A DNA stretch of 64,000 bases from Arsenophonus nilaparvatae (GTDB taxonomy: Bacteria; Pseudomonadota; Gammaproteobacteria; Enterobacterales; Enterobacteriaceae): NCBI RefSeq assembly GCF_000757905.1, contig NZ_JRLH01000010.1. One strand, 5' to 3'. The position numbers were made by a program, and so were the translations under genes. Below the pieces are notes generated by a model, which saw only the letters and a program-made list of their open reading frames with translations, searched no databases and was not told the DNA's origin. Below are positions 56,769 to 64,000 of this stretch, piece by piece (the first letter of the stretch is position 1; every line of letters begins with the position of its first letter).

Positions 56769-57125
56769 ATGATAATTTGTAAACGTATTTATGCGGATAA
56801 AACCGGTAATAATGGCTATCGGGTATTGGTTGATAGGATATGGCCAAGGGGTATTAAAAAACAAGATCTTCGCTATGATGAATGGAATAAAAATGTTGCT
56901 CCATCAAATGATTTAAGAAAATGGTTTCATAAATATCCAGCAAATTTTACTCAATTTAAGCGACTTTATTTTGAAGAATTAGAAAATAATCCTGATAGTT
57001 GGCAACATTTATTGCTTAAAGTAAAATCGGACTGTTTGATACTTCTTTTTTCTAGCAAAGACGAACATTATAATAATGCGGTAGTATTAAAATCGTTTTT
57101 GGAAAATAAACTTAATAAGGTTTGA
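56769..57125 (+). CDS. yeaO: YeaO-like DUF488 protein
   Basis: 118 residues: MIICKRIYADKTGNNGYRVL, then VDRIWPRGIKKQDLRYDEWNK, the DUF488 hallmark with WPRG, ending with YSxKD-like LLFSSKDEHYNNAVVLKSFL. Function unknown. The frame is open from 56733, but the ATG at 56769 matches E. coli YeaO (115 residues). In E. coli yeaO is not near pabA. Stands alone before a spacer. Confidence 0.85.
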   Translation: MIICKRIYADKTGNNGYRVLVDRIWPRGIKKQDLRYDEWNKNVAPSNDLRKWFHKYPANFTQFKRLYFEELENNPDSWQHLLLKVKSDCLILLFSSKDEHYNNAVVLKSFLENKLNKV

Positions 57126-57294
57126 TTATTATACTCTGACTATCTAGTAAATTTTATGATAGATAGTTCGGTTATTTTTAATTTCAAATATCATATTAAA
57201 GTTGTATCATAATTCAGCTATTCGATTTTTTATTACTATTGTAATTATATATTCATAATTTAATTGTATATTAATAACAATAAATAAGTTTATA

Positions 57295-57334
57295 AAACCA
57301 ATACACTACATAAAAGTAGGTACTGGTTTATAAA
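57295..57334 (-). terminator. crp terminator
   Basis: Imperfect stem just after the crp stop (plus strand AAACCAATAC...GTACTGGTTT with one mismatch and one bulge), followed on the leftward strand by TTTTAT. Confidence 0.6.
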
Positions 57335-57337
57335 ATA

Positions 57338-57970
57338 TTAACGTGTACCGTAAACGACAATGGTTTTACCGTGAGCAGAAATCAGATTTTGATCTTCTAG
57401 CATTTTTAGGATACGTCCCACTGTTTCACGTGAGCATCCTACTATTTGACCTATCTCTTGGCGAGTAATTTTAATTTGCATTCCATCTGGATGCGTCATC
57501 GCGTCAGGCTGTTTTGCTAAATTTAATAATGTTTGCGCAATACGGCCTGTAACATCCAAAAAAGCTAGATTACCGACTTTTTCAGAAGTTGTTTGTAAGC
57601 GTTTAGCCATTTGTGCTGATAATCGCATCAAAATATCTGGATTTACCTGTATTAATTGGCGAAATTTTTTATAAGAGATTTCAGCGACTTCACAGGCGCT
57701 TTTAGCTCTAACCCAAGCTGTTCGCTCTTGCCCTTCCTCAAATAATCCAAGCTCACCAATAAAGTCCCCCTGATTCAGATAGGAAAGGATCATCTCTTTT
57801 CCTTCTTCATCTTTAATCAAAACAGCAACAGAACCTTTTACAATATAATAAAGTGTTTCTGCTTTTTCGCCCTGATGAATAAGAGTGCTTTTGGATGGAT
57901 ATTTGTGAATATGGCAGTGTGACAAAAACCATTCAAGAGTCGGGTCTGTGTGTGGTTTGCCGAAAACCAT
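57338..57970 (-). CDS. crp: cAMP receptor protein CRP
   Basis: Global cAMP-dependent activator. 210 residues, nearly the E. coli protein: MVFGKPHTDPTLEWFLSHCHIHKYPSKSTL, cAMP pocket GELGLFEEGQERTAWVRA (Arg and Ser/Thr contacts), hinge LAFLDVTGRIAQTL, and recognition helix GCSRETVGRILKML with IVVYGTR at the end. The gene probably autoregulates as in relatives, but I did not find a clear site in its upstream spacer. It lies left of prkB, both leftward. Confidence 0.98.
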   Translation of the reverse strand: MVFGKPHTDPTLEWFLSHCHIHKYPSKSTLIHQGEKAETLYYIVKGSVAVLIKDEEGKEMILSYLNQGDFIGELGLFEEGQERTAWVRAKSACEVAEISYKKFRQLIQVNPDILMRLSAQMAKRLQTTSEKVGNLAFLDVTGRIAQTLLNLAKQPDAMTHPDGMQIKITRQEIGQIVGCSRETVGRILKMLEDQNLISAHGKTIVVYGTR

Positions 57971-58520
57971 TCGCTTAATCCTCTAATGTTATTGCAGCCT
58001 AAATATGAAAATACCAATCTTCATAAGGCTGGCTTATCTTATAAAATTCTAACATAGCATACTAACTTGTTTAGTTTGGAAAAGTTAATATTAACTATAG
58101 GGTATATTGATTCGGAATTTTTGGTATTGATCTTAACCATACTATAAATGTGCTTTTGCTTTGTAGCATAATAAAAGCATCCTGTCTCTACTGTCTCGAT
58201 TCAGTCATGTTGTATAGACCAAATAATCGATATTTTAGCAATAAGTTGATTAGTTTTATTGTGTTTATTAATAAGTATGACAAAGTAAATATTACATTTC
58301 AAAATTAAACCGAAATAATAATATATTATTTCATAAGTTATCAAATTATAGCAAAAATAAATATTAACATTATAATATAATTACGTTATTAAATAATTAA
58401 CCAGAAAATATTACCGCGATTATTATGATATACGGAAAAGATAATTTTATGCATAGTTTGAACTTTAAAATGGTTATAAGAATAAAAAATTGATATAAGT
58501 AAAAATATAATGCTGTATTG
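57971..58520. other. 550-bp spacer upstream of crp
   Basis: Contains the crp promoter and leader. A small stem (TGCTTTT/AAAAGCA at 58151-58179) is visible; I found no strong CRP-type dyad and no reading frame. The right half is extremely AT-rich. Confidence 0.5.
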
Positions 58521-59400
58521 TTAGCTTATTTTATGGATAATTTTTTTATTAGTGACAAGCATTTTTACTAATGGGGTCATAATTAACTCCAATGCTAAAC
58601 CTAGTTTTCCACCTGGAACAACCAATGTGTTCATTGAAGAAATAAATGAATTGTGTAGCATGGATAAAAGATAGGGAAAATCGATCTGGGTCAGACCATT
58701 AAATCGGATCACTATAAAACTTTCATCTGGTGAAGGAATCGCTTTAGCGGCAAAGGGGTTAGAGGTATCAACGGTTGGAACACGTTGAAAGTTGATATGG
58801 GTACGAGAAAATTGTGGGGTGATATATTTAATGTAATCTCCCATTGAGCGGATAACTGAATCCATCACAGCTTCTCTTGAATGACCCCGTTCTGATGTAT
58901 CACGAATTAGTTTCTGGATCCATTCAAGATTAACAATAGGCACAACACCGACTAACAAATCTACATGTTTAGCGACATTATATTTTGATGTTACAACCCC
59001 ACCATGTAACCCTTCATAAAATAGTATATTGGTATTTTTAGGTAATGCTTCCCATGGTGTAAAAGTCCCAGGTTGAAGATTGTAAGGGACGGCTTCATCG
59101 TAGGTGTGCAAATAGCGTCGGCGTTTTCCAGTCCCTTTTTCACCATACTCGATTAAACTTTGTTCAAGCAGACCAAAATCATTGGATTCAGGTCCAAAAT
59201 AACTAATATGACGACTCTGTTCTTTAGCTTTACGTAGCAACATCCATTTCAGGGCGAGTATAACGATGAAAACTATCACCTTCAATGGTTGCTGCCGAAA
59301 GCTTTAACTGAGTAAAGATTTTTTGAAATGCAAGGCTGGTGGTGCTGGTGCCCGCACCACTGGAGCCTGTTACTGCAATGATCGGATGATTAGCTGACAT
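58521..59400 (-). pseudogene. prkB: PrkB, phosphoribulokinase-like protein, frameshifted
   Basis: An ATG at 59400 opens MSANHPIIAVTGSSGAGTST with the P-loop, runs to EGDSFHRYTRPEMDVAT and hits TAA near 59230. The remainder continues in another frame as LRKAKEQSRHISYFGPESND through TPQFSRTHINFQRVPTVDTSNP to LVVPGGKLGLALELI. Compared with E. coli PrkB (PEMDMAIRKARD), two bases are missing near 59235-59239. Apart from this the gene looks intact and of normal size (about 290 residues), so a recent mutation or a sequencing error are both possible. The physiological role of PrkB in heterotrophs is unclear. It follows yheU and yheT in E. coli-like order. Confidence 0.88.
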
Positions 59401-59499
59401 TATAAGTGGCTTCCATTACGCATTCAGATAACACAATGTTTTAACACATTAATTACAATAACGTAAAATTTCTTTTTATATAGCGATGTATACAGTTAT

Positions 59500-59718
59500 T
59501 TAAGAATGTAATTGCGTTTTTGGCAAAATATTTATCGTTTCATGTAATTCAGACCAGACAAGCACAACACTTCCTAATCGTAATTGTTGCTTAATATCCT
59601 CAACTTTTTCTTCCAGCGTTTTCTCATCTTTACCATAATCCGTTCCTTCTCGTAACACAAAGCTTTCAATCAAATTATTTAAAGTATCTGCTGCTAGCTG
59701 TTGCCATGGAATGATCAT
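59500..59718 (-). CDS. yheU: YheU, UPF0270 protein
   Basis: 72 residues, MIIPWQQLAADTLNNLIESFVLREGTDYG with the family block KTLEEKVEDIKQQLRLGSVVLVWSE. Length equals E. coli YheU. Function unknown. It begins 3 bp after the yheT stop, so it is translationally linked to it. Confidence 0.93.
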   Translation of the reverse strand: MIIPWQQLAADTLNNLIESFVLREGTDYGKDEKTLEEKVEDIKQQLRLGSVVLVWSELHETINILPKTQLHS

Positions 59719-59721
59719 AAA

Positions 59722-60696
59722 TTACGGCTCCAGATGTGGGGTTAACCAATCAGGTATGCGTTGCTCAAGCCACATTTTAGGCTGTTTTAATGTGCCACTA
59801 ACAAACCCAACGTGACCACCATGTTCTGTCATTTGATACTCAATATTAGCGGGTAATTGGTTGATATCCGGTACAACTTCAGGCGCCATAAAAGGATCAT
59901 CTTTTGCATGAATAATTAATGTTGGCACACGGATATTCGGTAACCGAGGCAGAGCACTACATTGATGATAATAATCCGCTGCATCTTTAAAACCGTGTAT
60001 TTTCGCCGTGATGACATTATCAAAATCACGTAGCCGTTTTAGCTTTTTTAGTTGTAGCAAATTAAGCGGTAATGAACCTGGGTAGCGAATGAGTTTACGT
60101 GTTGCATTACGTTTAAGACCGTTTAGTAAATAACGCTCATAGAATTGTGAAATCCCTTTTTCTAAACGAATTGAACAAGGCTCTAACATTAAAGGGGCGG
60201 AAACAATGACTGCTGCATTAACATCAGCATATTGTCCGGTTTCTGCTAAATAGCAAGCTAACATATTACCACCAAGTGAGTAGCCAACCGCGGCAATTGG
60301 TACTTGACCGTAAATCGTTTTCTGCCATTTGAGGAAGTAGCGGGCATCGGTAATTTCACCGGAATGATAAATGCGTTTTTGTCGATTCGGTTCTCCACTA
60401 CAGCCACGAAAATGCATAATTACACCAAGCCATCCTCGTCTTTTAGTCGCTTCTAACATGCCATGAGCATATGGGCTTCTAAAACTGCCTTCTAAGCCAT
60501 GAAAAATGACCAATCGAGGTTTATGCTTCGCAGATTGAGGATCTTCACTCCAAGCGAGATCAATAAAATCGCCATCAGGTAATTCTAGGCGTTGCCATAA
60601 CGGTTTGATTTGCGGCTTTTTCCTCACAATACGGGGTAGTAGTGTTTGTAAATGAGGATTTTTAGCCCAATTTATTGGTTGAAAATTTTTACTCAT
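59722..60696 (-). CDS. yheT: YheT, alpha/beta hydrolase
   Basis: 324-residue hydrolase of the YheT/UPF0017 type. It shows NWAKNPHLQTLLPRIVRKKP, LVIFHGLEGSFRSPYAHGML (oxyanion region), nucleophile elbow AVGYSLGGNMLACYLAE (Ser145 region), acid in LIIHAKDDPFM and His in EHGGHVGFV, so the triad is complete. Probable carboxylesterase; natural substrate unknown. First gene of the leftward yheT-yheU-prkB set, as in E. coli. Confidence 0.93.
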   Translation of the reverse strand: MSKNFQPINWAKNPHLQTLLPRIVRKKPQIKPLWQRLELPDGDFIDLAWSEDPQSAKHKPRLVIFHGLEGSFRSPYAHGMLEATKRRGWLGVIMHFRGCSGEPNRQKRIYHSGEITDARYFLKWQKTIYGQVPIAAVGYSLGGNMLACYLAETGQYADVNAAVIVSAPLMLEPCSIRLEKGISQFYERYLLNGLKRNATRKLIRYPGSLPLNLLQLKKLKRLRDFDNVITAKIHGFKDAADYYHQCSALPRLPNIRVPTLIIHAKDDPFMAPEVVPDINQLPANIEYQMTEHGGHVGFVSGTLKQPKMWLEQRIPDWLTPHLEP

Positions 60697-60796
60697 AATT
60701 GTAAATCTAAATAATTAATTCTACATATATTCTGATAATATATTGTTATTTTTAATATGAAAAAAAGATTAATAATAGTTAATCAAAGGATCTTAA

Positions 60797-61399
60797 ATGA
60801 GTTATGGGCTGATTTTTGCGTTATTTACTTTTTTATTCATTGTGGCGATTACTCCTGGGCCAAATAATTTATTATTTACGTCATCAGGTGCTCAGTATGG
60901 TTTGCGGCGTTCAATACCTTTAATGTTCGGTGTAATATTAGGTATCCAGAGTATTTTATTTATTTCTGCTGCTGGCCTTGCTGTTCTTTTACTGCTTTCG
61001 CCGGTGCTACAAATTATAATGAAAATTGTTGGGAGTTTATATTTATTATGGCTTGCTTGGAAACTCGCTACATCCCACCATATGCAACTTAATACAGAGT
61101 CCAAAGTTGCTAAATCAATTAAATGGTATCAAGGGAGTTTATTACAATTCCTGAATCCCAAAGCATGGATGATGGGCTTAGGTGCGGTTAGTAGTTATAG
61201 TGTTGCTGATAACTATGCTAACTCGATTTTGATCATAAGTTTTGTTATGTTGATTGTCAATTTAATCGGTGGTTTTGTCTGGGTTGGTTTTGGTTCTTTA
61301 ATCGGCATCCTGCTTCGTGGGCGTAATGCTTGGTTTATTTTTAATATTACAATGAGTATTTTTACACTCGCTTGTATCCCTTTTATTTGGTTGCATTAA
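60797..61399 (+). CDS. LysE-family amino-acid exporter
   Basis: 200-residue inner-membrane protein with five to six segments: FLFIVAITPGPNNLLFTSSGAQYGLRRSIP (diagnostic TPGPNNL at about 19-25) and FLNPKAWMMGLGAVSSYS. Members export amino acids or their derivatives; the substrate cannot be told. Its stop overlaps the convergent murP stop region by 4 bp. The 100-bp spacer to yheT holds divergent promoters. Confidence 0.88.
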   Translation: MSYGLIFALFTFLFIVAITPGPNNLLFTSSGAQYGLRRSIPLMFGVILGIQSILFISAAGLAVLLLLSPVLQIIMKIVGSLYLLWLAWKLATSHHMQLNTESKVAKSIKWYQGSLLQFLNPKAWMMGLGAVSSYSVADNYANSILIISFVMLIVNLIGGFVWVGFGSLIGILLRGRNAWFIFNITMSIFTLACIPFIWLH

Positions 61400-62859
61400 C
61401 TTAAATCGACATTTTTACTAGCGAACAAATAGGTAAAAATAAAACCGAATAAATAGGAAATCAGTAAGCCAGCAATATAGATAAGTATACCGCTAAAAAT
61501 CCCGGTTGTAGATGTCATCAGTGGAATAGCAATTAATCCGGATGGGCCGAAAACCGAGTTGAGGCCAATTGGATGACCCAACCAGGCAACTAATCCGATA
61601 AAAAAACCACCAGCGGCTCCGCCAAGACAAGCGATTATAAAAGGTTTAATGCGCGGTAAAGTTACCCCATAGATTAAAGGTTCAGCAATACCTAATAAAC
61701 CCGGGATAATTGCCCCCCGTATCTGATTACGTAAGCCAGAATTTTTGGCTGCTTTGATATAGAGCGCTAATGTTGCACCAATTTGACCACCACCTGCCAT
61801 AGCCAGGATCGGGAAAAGAGGATTAAACCCTTGTGTTTCCATTAAAGCGAAATAAACTGGAATAAAACCTTGATGTACACCAAAAACAACAGCGATCAAA
61901 AATAGACCAGCTAATATAGCGGTACCAAATGGATTGCCATTTAAGTGAATAAATAGCCAAGACATACCAATAAATAAATAGCTACCTATTGGCATAATAA
62001 TCGTGTAAGTAATGGCGCCAACAATCAGCAATGTGATTGCGGAAGTCAGTATCATATCTAAATTGGCGGGAATAATTTTTCTGATTTGTCGTTCAATCCA
62101 GGCACCACAAATACAAGCAAGTAGAATACCAATAATATTACCTTGAGGATCAATGGTGTAATTGAAAAAGGTACTCATATTGGAGAAGAAGCCTGTTGTG
62201 GCGTGTGGATCGTAGCCCAAAATAAAAAGTGACGCAATAATGGCACCATTAATCCCTGAACCACCAAAAACTTTTTGCGTATTGTAACCAATCAAGATCC
62301 CCAGAAAAGCATAAAGGCCTTTGCTAAAGACAGACATATAAAGTATTAAATGAACAAGAAAAGTCTGTTGAGTTGCCTCAGTTGGCAGACCGGCTGGATA
62401 GTATATTTGTTTGACCAATGTTGCAAAGCCAAGTAATAAACCAACGGCAATAAAACCCGGTATAAGTGGGGTAAAGATAGTGGCAAAAGTGGATAAAAAT
62501 TTATGAACGCCACTGGTTTGTTTAGTTTTTAATTGTTTTTTGTTGTCGGCGGCAATTTCTTGCAAATCATTCTTAGTGGGTAATATTGTTTCTGTCTCAG
62601 AGCTGTCTGCTAATAATTGTTTCATCATGTCGCTAGCAGTTTGAGCATTACCTGGGCCTAATACAATTTGTAGTTGTTTATCACTGTCGATAATTCCTAA
62701 CACACCGGGAATTTGTTTGAGGCGATTTTTGTCAACTAATTGTATGTCATGCAACGTTATGCGTAAGCGTGTCATACAGTTGCCGTGCTGAATAATATTT
62801 TTAGCGCCGCCAATAGCCACCAGTATCTGACTTAACATTTCATTAGTTATTTTTGCCAT
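61396..62859 (-). CDS. murP: PTS N-acetylmuramic acid transporter, EIIBC
   Basis: Imports and phosphorylates MurNAc to MurNAc-6-phosphate, needing the Crr EIIA from elsewhere. 487 residues: EIIB domain with phosphorylated Cys in GNCMTRLRITL (about 26-36), linker, then the EIIC domain with about ten membrane segments (GIAEPLIYGVTLPRIKPF). No EIIA domain, as expected for MurP. It follows murQ by 24 bp. E. coli MurP is 474 residues. Other glucose-superfamily EIIBC are excluded mainly by the murQ partner. Confidence 0.93.
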   Translation of the reverse strand: MAKITNEMLSQILVAIGGAKNIIQHGNCMTRLRITLHDIQLVDKNRLKQIPGVLGIIDSDKQLQIVLGPGNAQTASDMMKQLLADSSETETILPTKNDLQEIAADNKKQLKTKQTSGVHKFLSTFATIFTPLIPGFIAVGLLLGFATLVKQIYYPAGLPTEATQQTFLVHLILYMSVFSKGLYAFLGILIGYNTQKVFGGSGINGAIIASLFILGYDPHATTGFFSNMSTFFNYTIDPQGNIIGILLACICGAWIERQIRKIIPANLDMILTSAITLLIVGAITYTIIMPIGSYLFIGMSWLFIHLNGNPFGTAILAGLFLIAVVFGVHQGFIPVYFALMETQGFNPLFPILAMAGGGQIGATLALYIKAAKNSGLRNQIRGAIIPGLLGIAEPLIYGVTLPRIKPFIIACLGGAAGGFFIGLVAWLGHPIGLNSVFGPSGLIAIPLMTSTTGIFSGILIYIAGLLISYLFGFIFTYLFASKNVDLS

Positions 62860-62883
62860 GGTACTTTTCCTGTAAAACGATTA

Positions 62884-63795
62884 TTAATAGCCAGTTTGCT
62901 GTTTTAAGGCGGCTCGAATAAAACCATCATTGTCAGCTAGTGTTTGTTTAGCTTGTTGGGCATTTAAGCCGGTAAGGATCATAACGATAGCGGTTTTACA
63001 ATGGTTATTACATGCAATAAGGGCTTGTTCTGCTGTTGTTCGATCACACTCTGTTGCAGCCATGACAATATGCTTTTGACGTTCAATAAGTTTAGCATTG
63101 GTTGCTTCTACATCTACCATCAGGTTACCGTATACTTTTCCAGTCCGTATCATAGCACCTGTAGTGATCATATTAAGGACTAATTTTTGTGCCGTGCCGG
63201 CTTTCATTCGTGAGGAGCCAGTAATTACTTCAGGGCCGACAATCGGTATTATTGCGATATCTGCTATGTTGACCATTTCACTGTTAGGATTACAACTAAT
63301 GCAGGCAACAGTTGCGCCTGTCGTTTTAGCGTAGTTCATCGCGCCCACTACATAAGGTGTGCGGCCACTTGCGGCGATACCAACTAAAACATCTTTTTGA
63401 TTGAAATTAAAAGCTTTAAGATCATCAGCCCCAAACTGCGGATTATCTTCAGCGTTTTCTACCGCTTGAAGAATTGCTTGGTGTCCACCAGCAATTAGGC
63501 CGATTACCATGTTACGAGGGCTGCCATATGTTGGTGGACACTCACTTGCATCTAAAATGCCTAAACGGCCTGAAGTGCCAGCACCGCTGTAAAACAATCT
63601 ACCATTATGTTGAAAAGCATAGGCAACTTTGTCAATAACAAGCGCAATTTCAGTTAGTGTCTGCTCGACAGCAATCGGCACTTTTTTATCTTCCTGGTTA
63701 ATGATTTTCAACATTTCTAAGGTTGATAATGTATCTATACTGTTACTAGCTGGATTGCGACTTTCTGTTACCATTTTATTAAGATCTAATGTCAT
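62884..63795 (-). CDS. murQ: N-acetylmuramic acid 6-phosphate etherase
   Basis: Cleaves the lactyl ether of MurNAc-6-P, giving GlcNAc-6-P and lactate, in recycling of cell-wall sugar. Family blocks: FYSGAGTSGRLGILDASECPPTYG (shown by GAGTSGRLGILDASECPPT at about 71-89), GIAASGRTPYVVGAM, ITGSSRMKAGTAQKLVLNM. I use ATG 63795 because AGGAAA stands at correct spacing, giving 303 residues (298 in E. coli); the frame is open to 63816. Likely co-transcribed with murP; a CRP site lies upstream. No murR repressor gene is visible within the remaining 205 bp. Confidence 0.95.
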   Translation of the reverse strand: MTLDLNKMVTESRNPASNSIDTLSTLEMLKIINQEDKKVPIAVEQTLTEIALVIDKVAYAFQHNGRLFYSGAGTSGRLGILDASECPPTYGSPRNMVIGLIAGGHQAILQAVENAEDNPQFGADDLKAFNFNQKDVLVGIAASGRTPYVVGAMNYAKTTGATVACISCNPNSEMVNIADIAIIPIVGPEVITGSSRMKAGTAQKLVLNMITTGAMIRTGKVYGNLMVDVEATNAKLIERQKHIVMAATECDRTTAEQALIACNNHCKTAIVMILTGLNAQQAKQTLADNDGFIRAALKQQTGY

Positions 63796-63852
63796 CGAAT
63801 GTTTCCTATATGTCATTTTGGGGAGATATTAAGGAATTATTTATTCTTTATA

Positions 63853-63868
63853 TGTGTTATTGATCACA
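63853..63868. promoter_or_regulatory. CRP binding site upstream of murQP
   Basis: TGTGT-N6-TCACA, nine of ten consensus bases of TGTGA-N6-TCACA, 58 bp before the murQ start. murQP depends on CRP-cAMP in E. coli, and crp is intact in this window, so activation here is likely. Confidence 0.7.
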
Positions 63869-63969
63869 AAGCGATCTATTCTTATTTCATGGTGACAAAG
63901 GAATAAGAGAAAAATGAAAATAATATTATGTTAGCTAATTTATTGTTTAATCAGCCATTAATTTATTAG

Positions 63970-64000
63970 AATAATAAATAATAAATAATAAATAATAAAT
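63970..64000. repeat. 7-bp period AT repeat running off the window end
   Basis: A perfect period-seven array of AATAATA, about 4.4 units to base 64000 and continuing beyond the window. It is 175 bp upstream of murQ. Confidence 0.85.

Overview
The window is 64 kb of AT-rich chromosome from a gammaproteobacterium of the order Enterobacterales. The evidence is a set of E. coli-like neighbourhoods: gmk-rpoZ-spoT, ligB/yicG, yidR/yidQ, glyQS, dppABCDF, yhjJ/yhjD, rlmJ-gor, mobAB, yihD-srkA-dsbA-polA-spf-engB, ppiA...pabA, crp...prkB-yheU-yheT and murQP. Low GC, long AT-rich spacers, several broken genes and many secretion-related paralogues suggest a host-associated member of the Morganellaceae (Proteus/Providencia/Arsenophonus side, Arsenophonus-like). 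The genus is inference; no 16S or marker comparison could be run.

Layout. 1-6.96 kb: stringent response and housekeeping genes (spoT cut by the window edge, rpoZ, gmk, ligB, yicG, yidR). 7.2-12.2 kb: an outer-membrane beta-barrel gene split by nine tandem 7-bp units, the lipoprotein yidQ, a spacer with an orphan terminator (possible sRNA), avtA, tag and an unknown lipoprotein. 12.2-13.4 kb: a spacer with a decayed gene. 13.4-16.4 kb: glyQS. 16.5-33.8 kb: the main accessory region. It holds five short TpsA-like (filamentous haemagglutinin N-domain) exoprotein genes, two on the minus strand and three tandem copies on the plus strand, the third a pseudogene. They surround tRNA-Pro(UGG), one TpsB outer-membrane transporter and the dppABCDF dipeptide importer. 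34.3-39.9 kb: yhjJ, yhjD, a yqjC-like gene, rlmJ and gor.

40-47.5 kb: a frameshifted alpha/beta hydrolase, mobAB, a small unknown protein, a nitrilase / NCS1 permease / LuxR-type regulator module, and cutA. 47.8-57.97 kb: yihD-srkA-dsbA, polA with a perfect DnaA box upstream, Spot 42 RNA, engB, ppiA, a stand-alone HExxH metallopeptidase where E. coli carries yhfG-fic, pabA, a DUF488 protein and crp. 58.5-63.8 kb: frameshifted prkB, yheU, yheT, a LysE-family exporter and murP/murQ with a good CRP site upstream.

How parts work together: TpsB is the only visible outer-membrane exit for the four intact TpsA-like proteins. The three plus-strand tpsA copies share promoter geometry, an operator-like dyad over the start point and terminators, so they look like duplicated, coordinately controlled cassettes. 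Simple repeats (7-bp inside the barrel gene, 5-bp beside one tpsA promoter, 7-bp at the right window edge) suggest surface functions that vary by repeat slippage. Nothing resembling an IS element, integrase, CRISPR array or prophage was seen.
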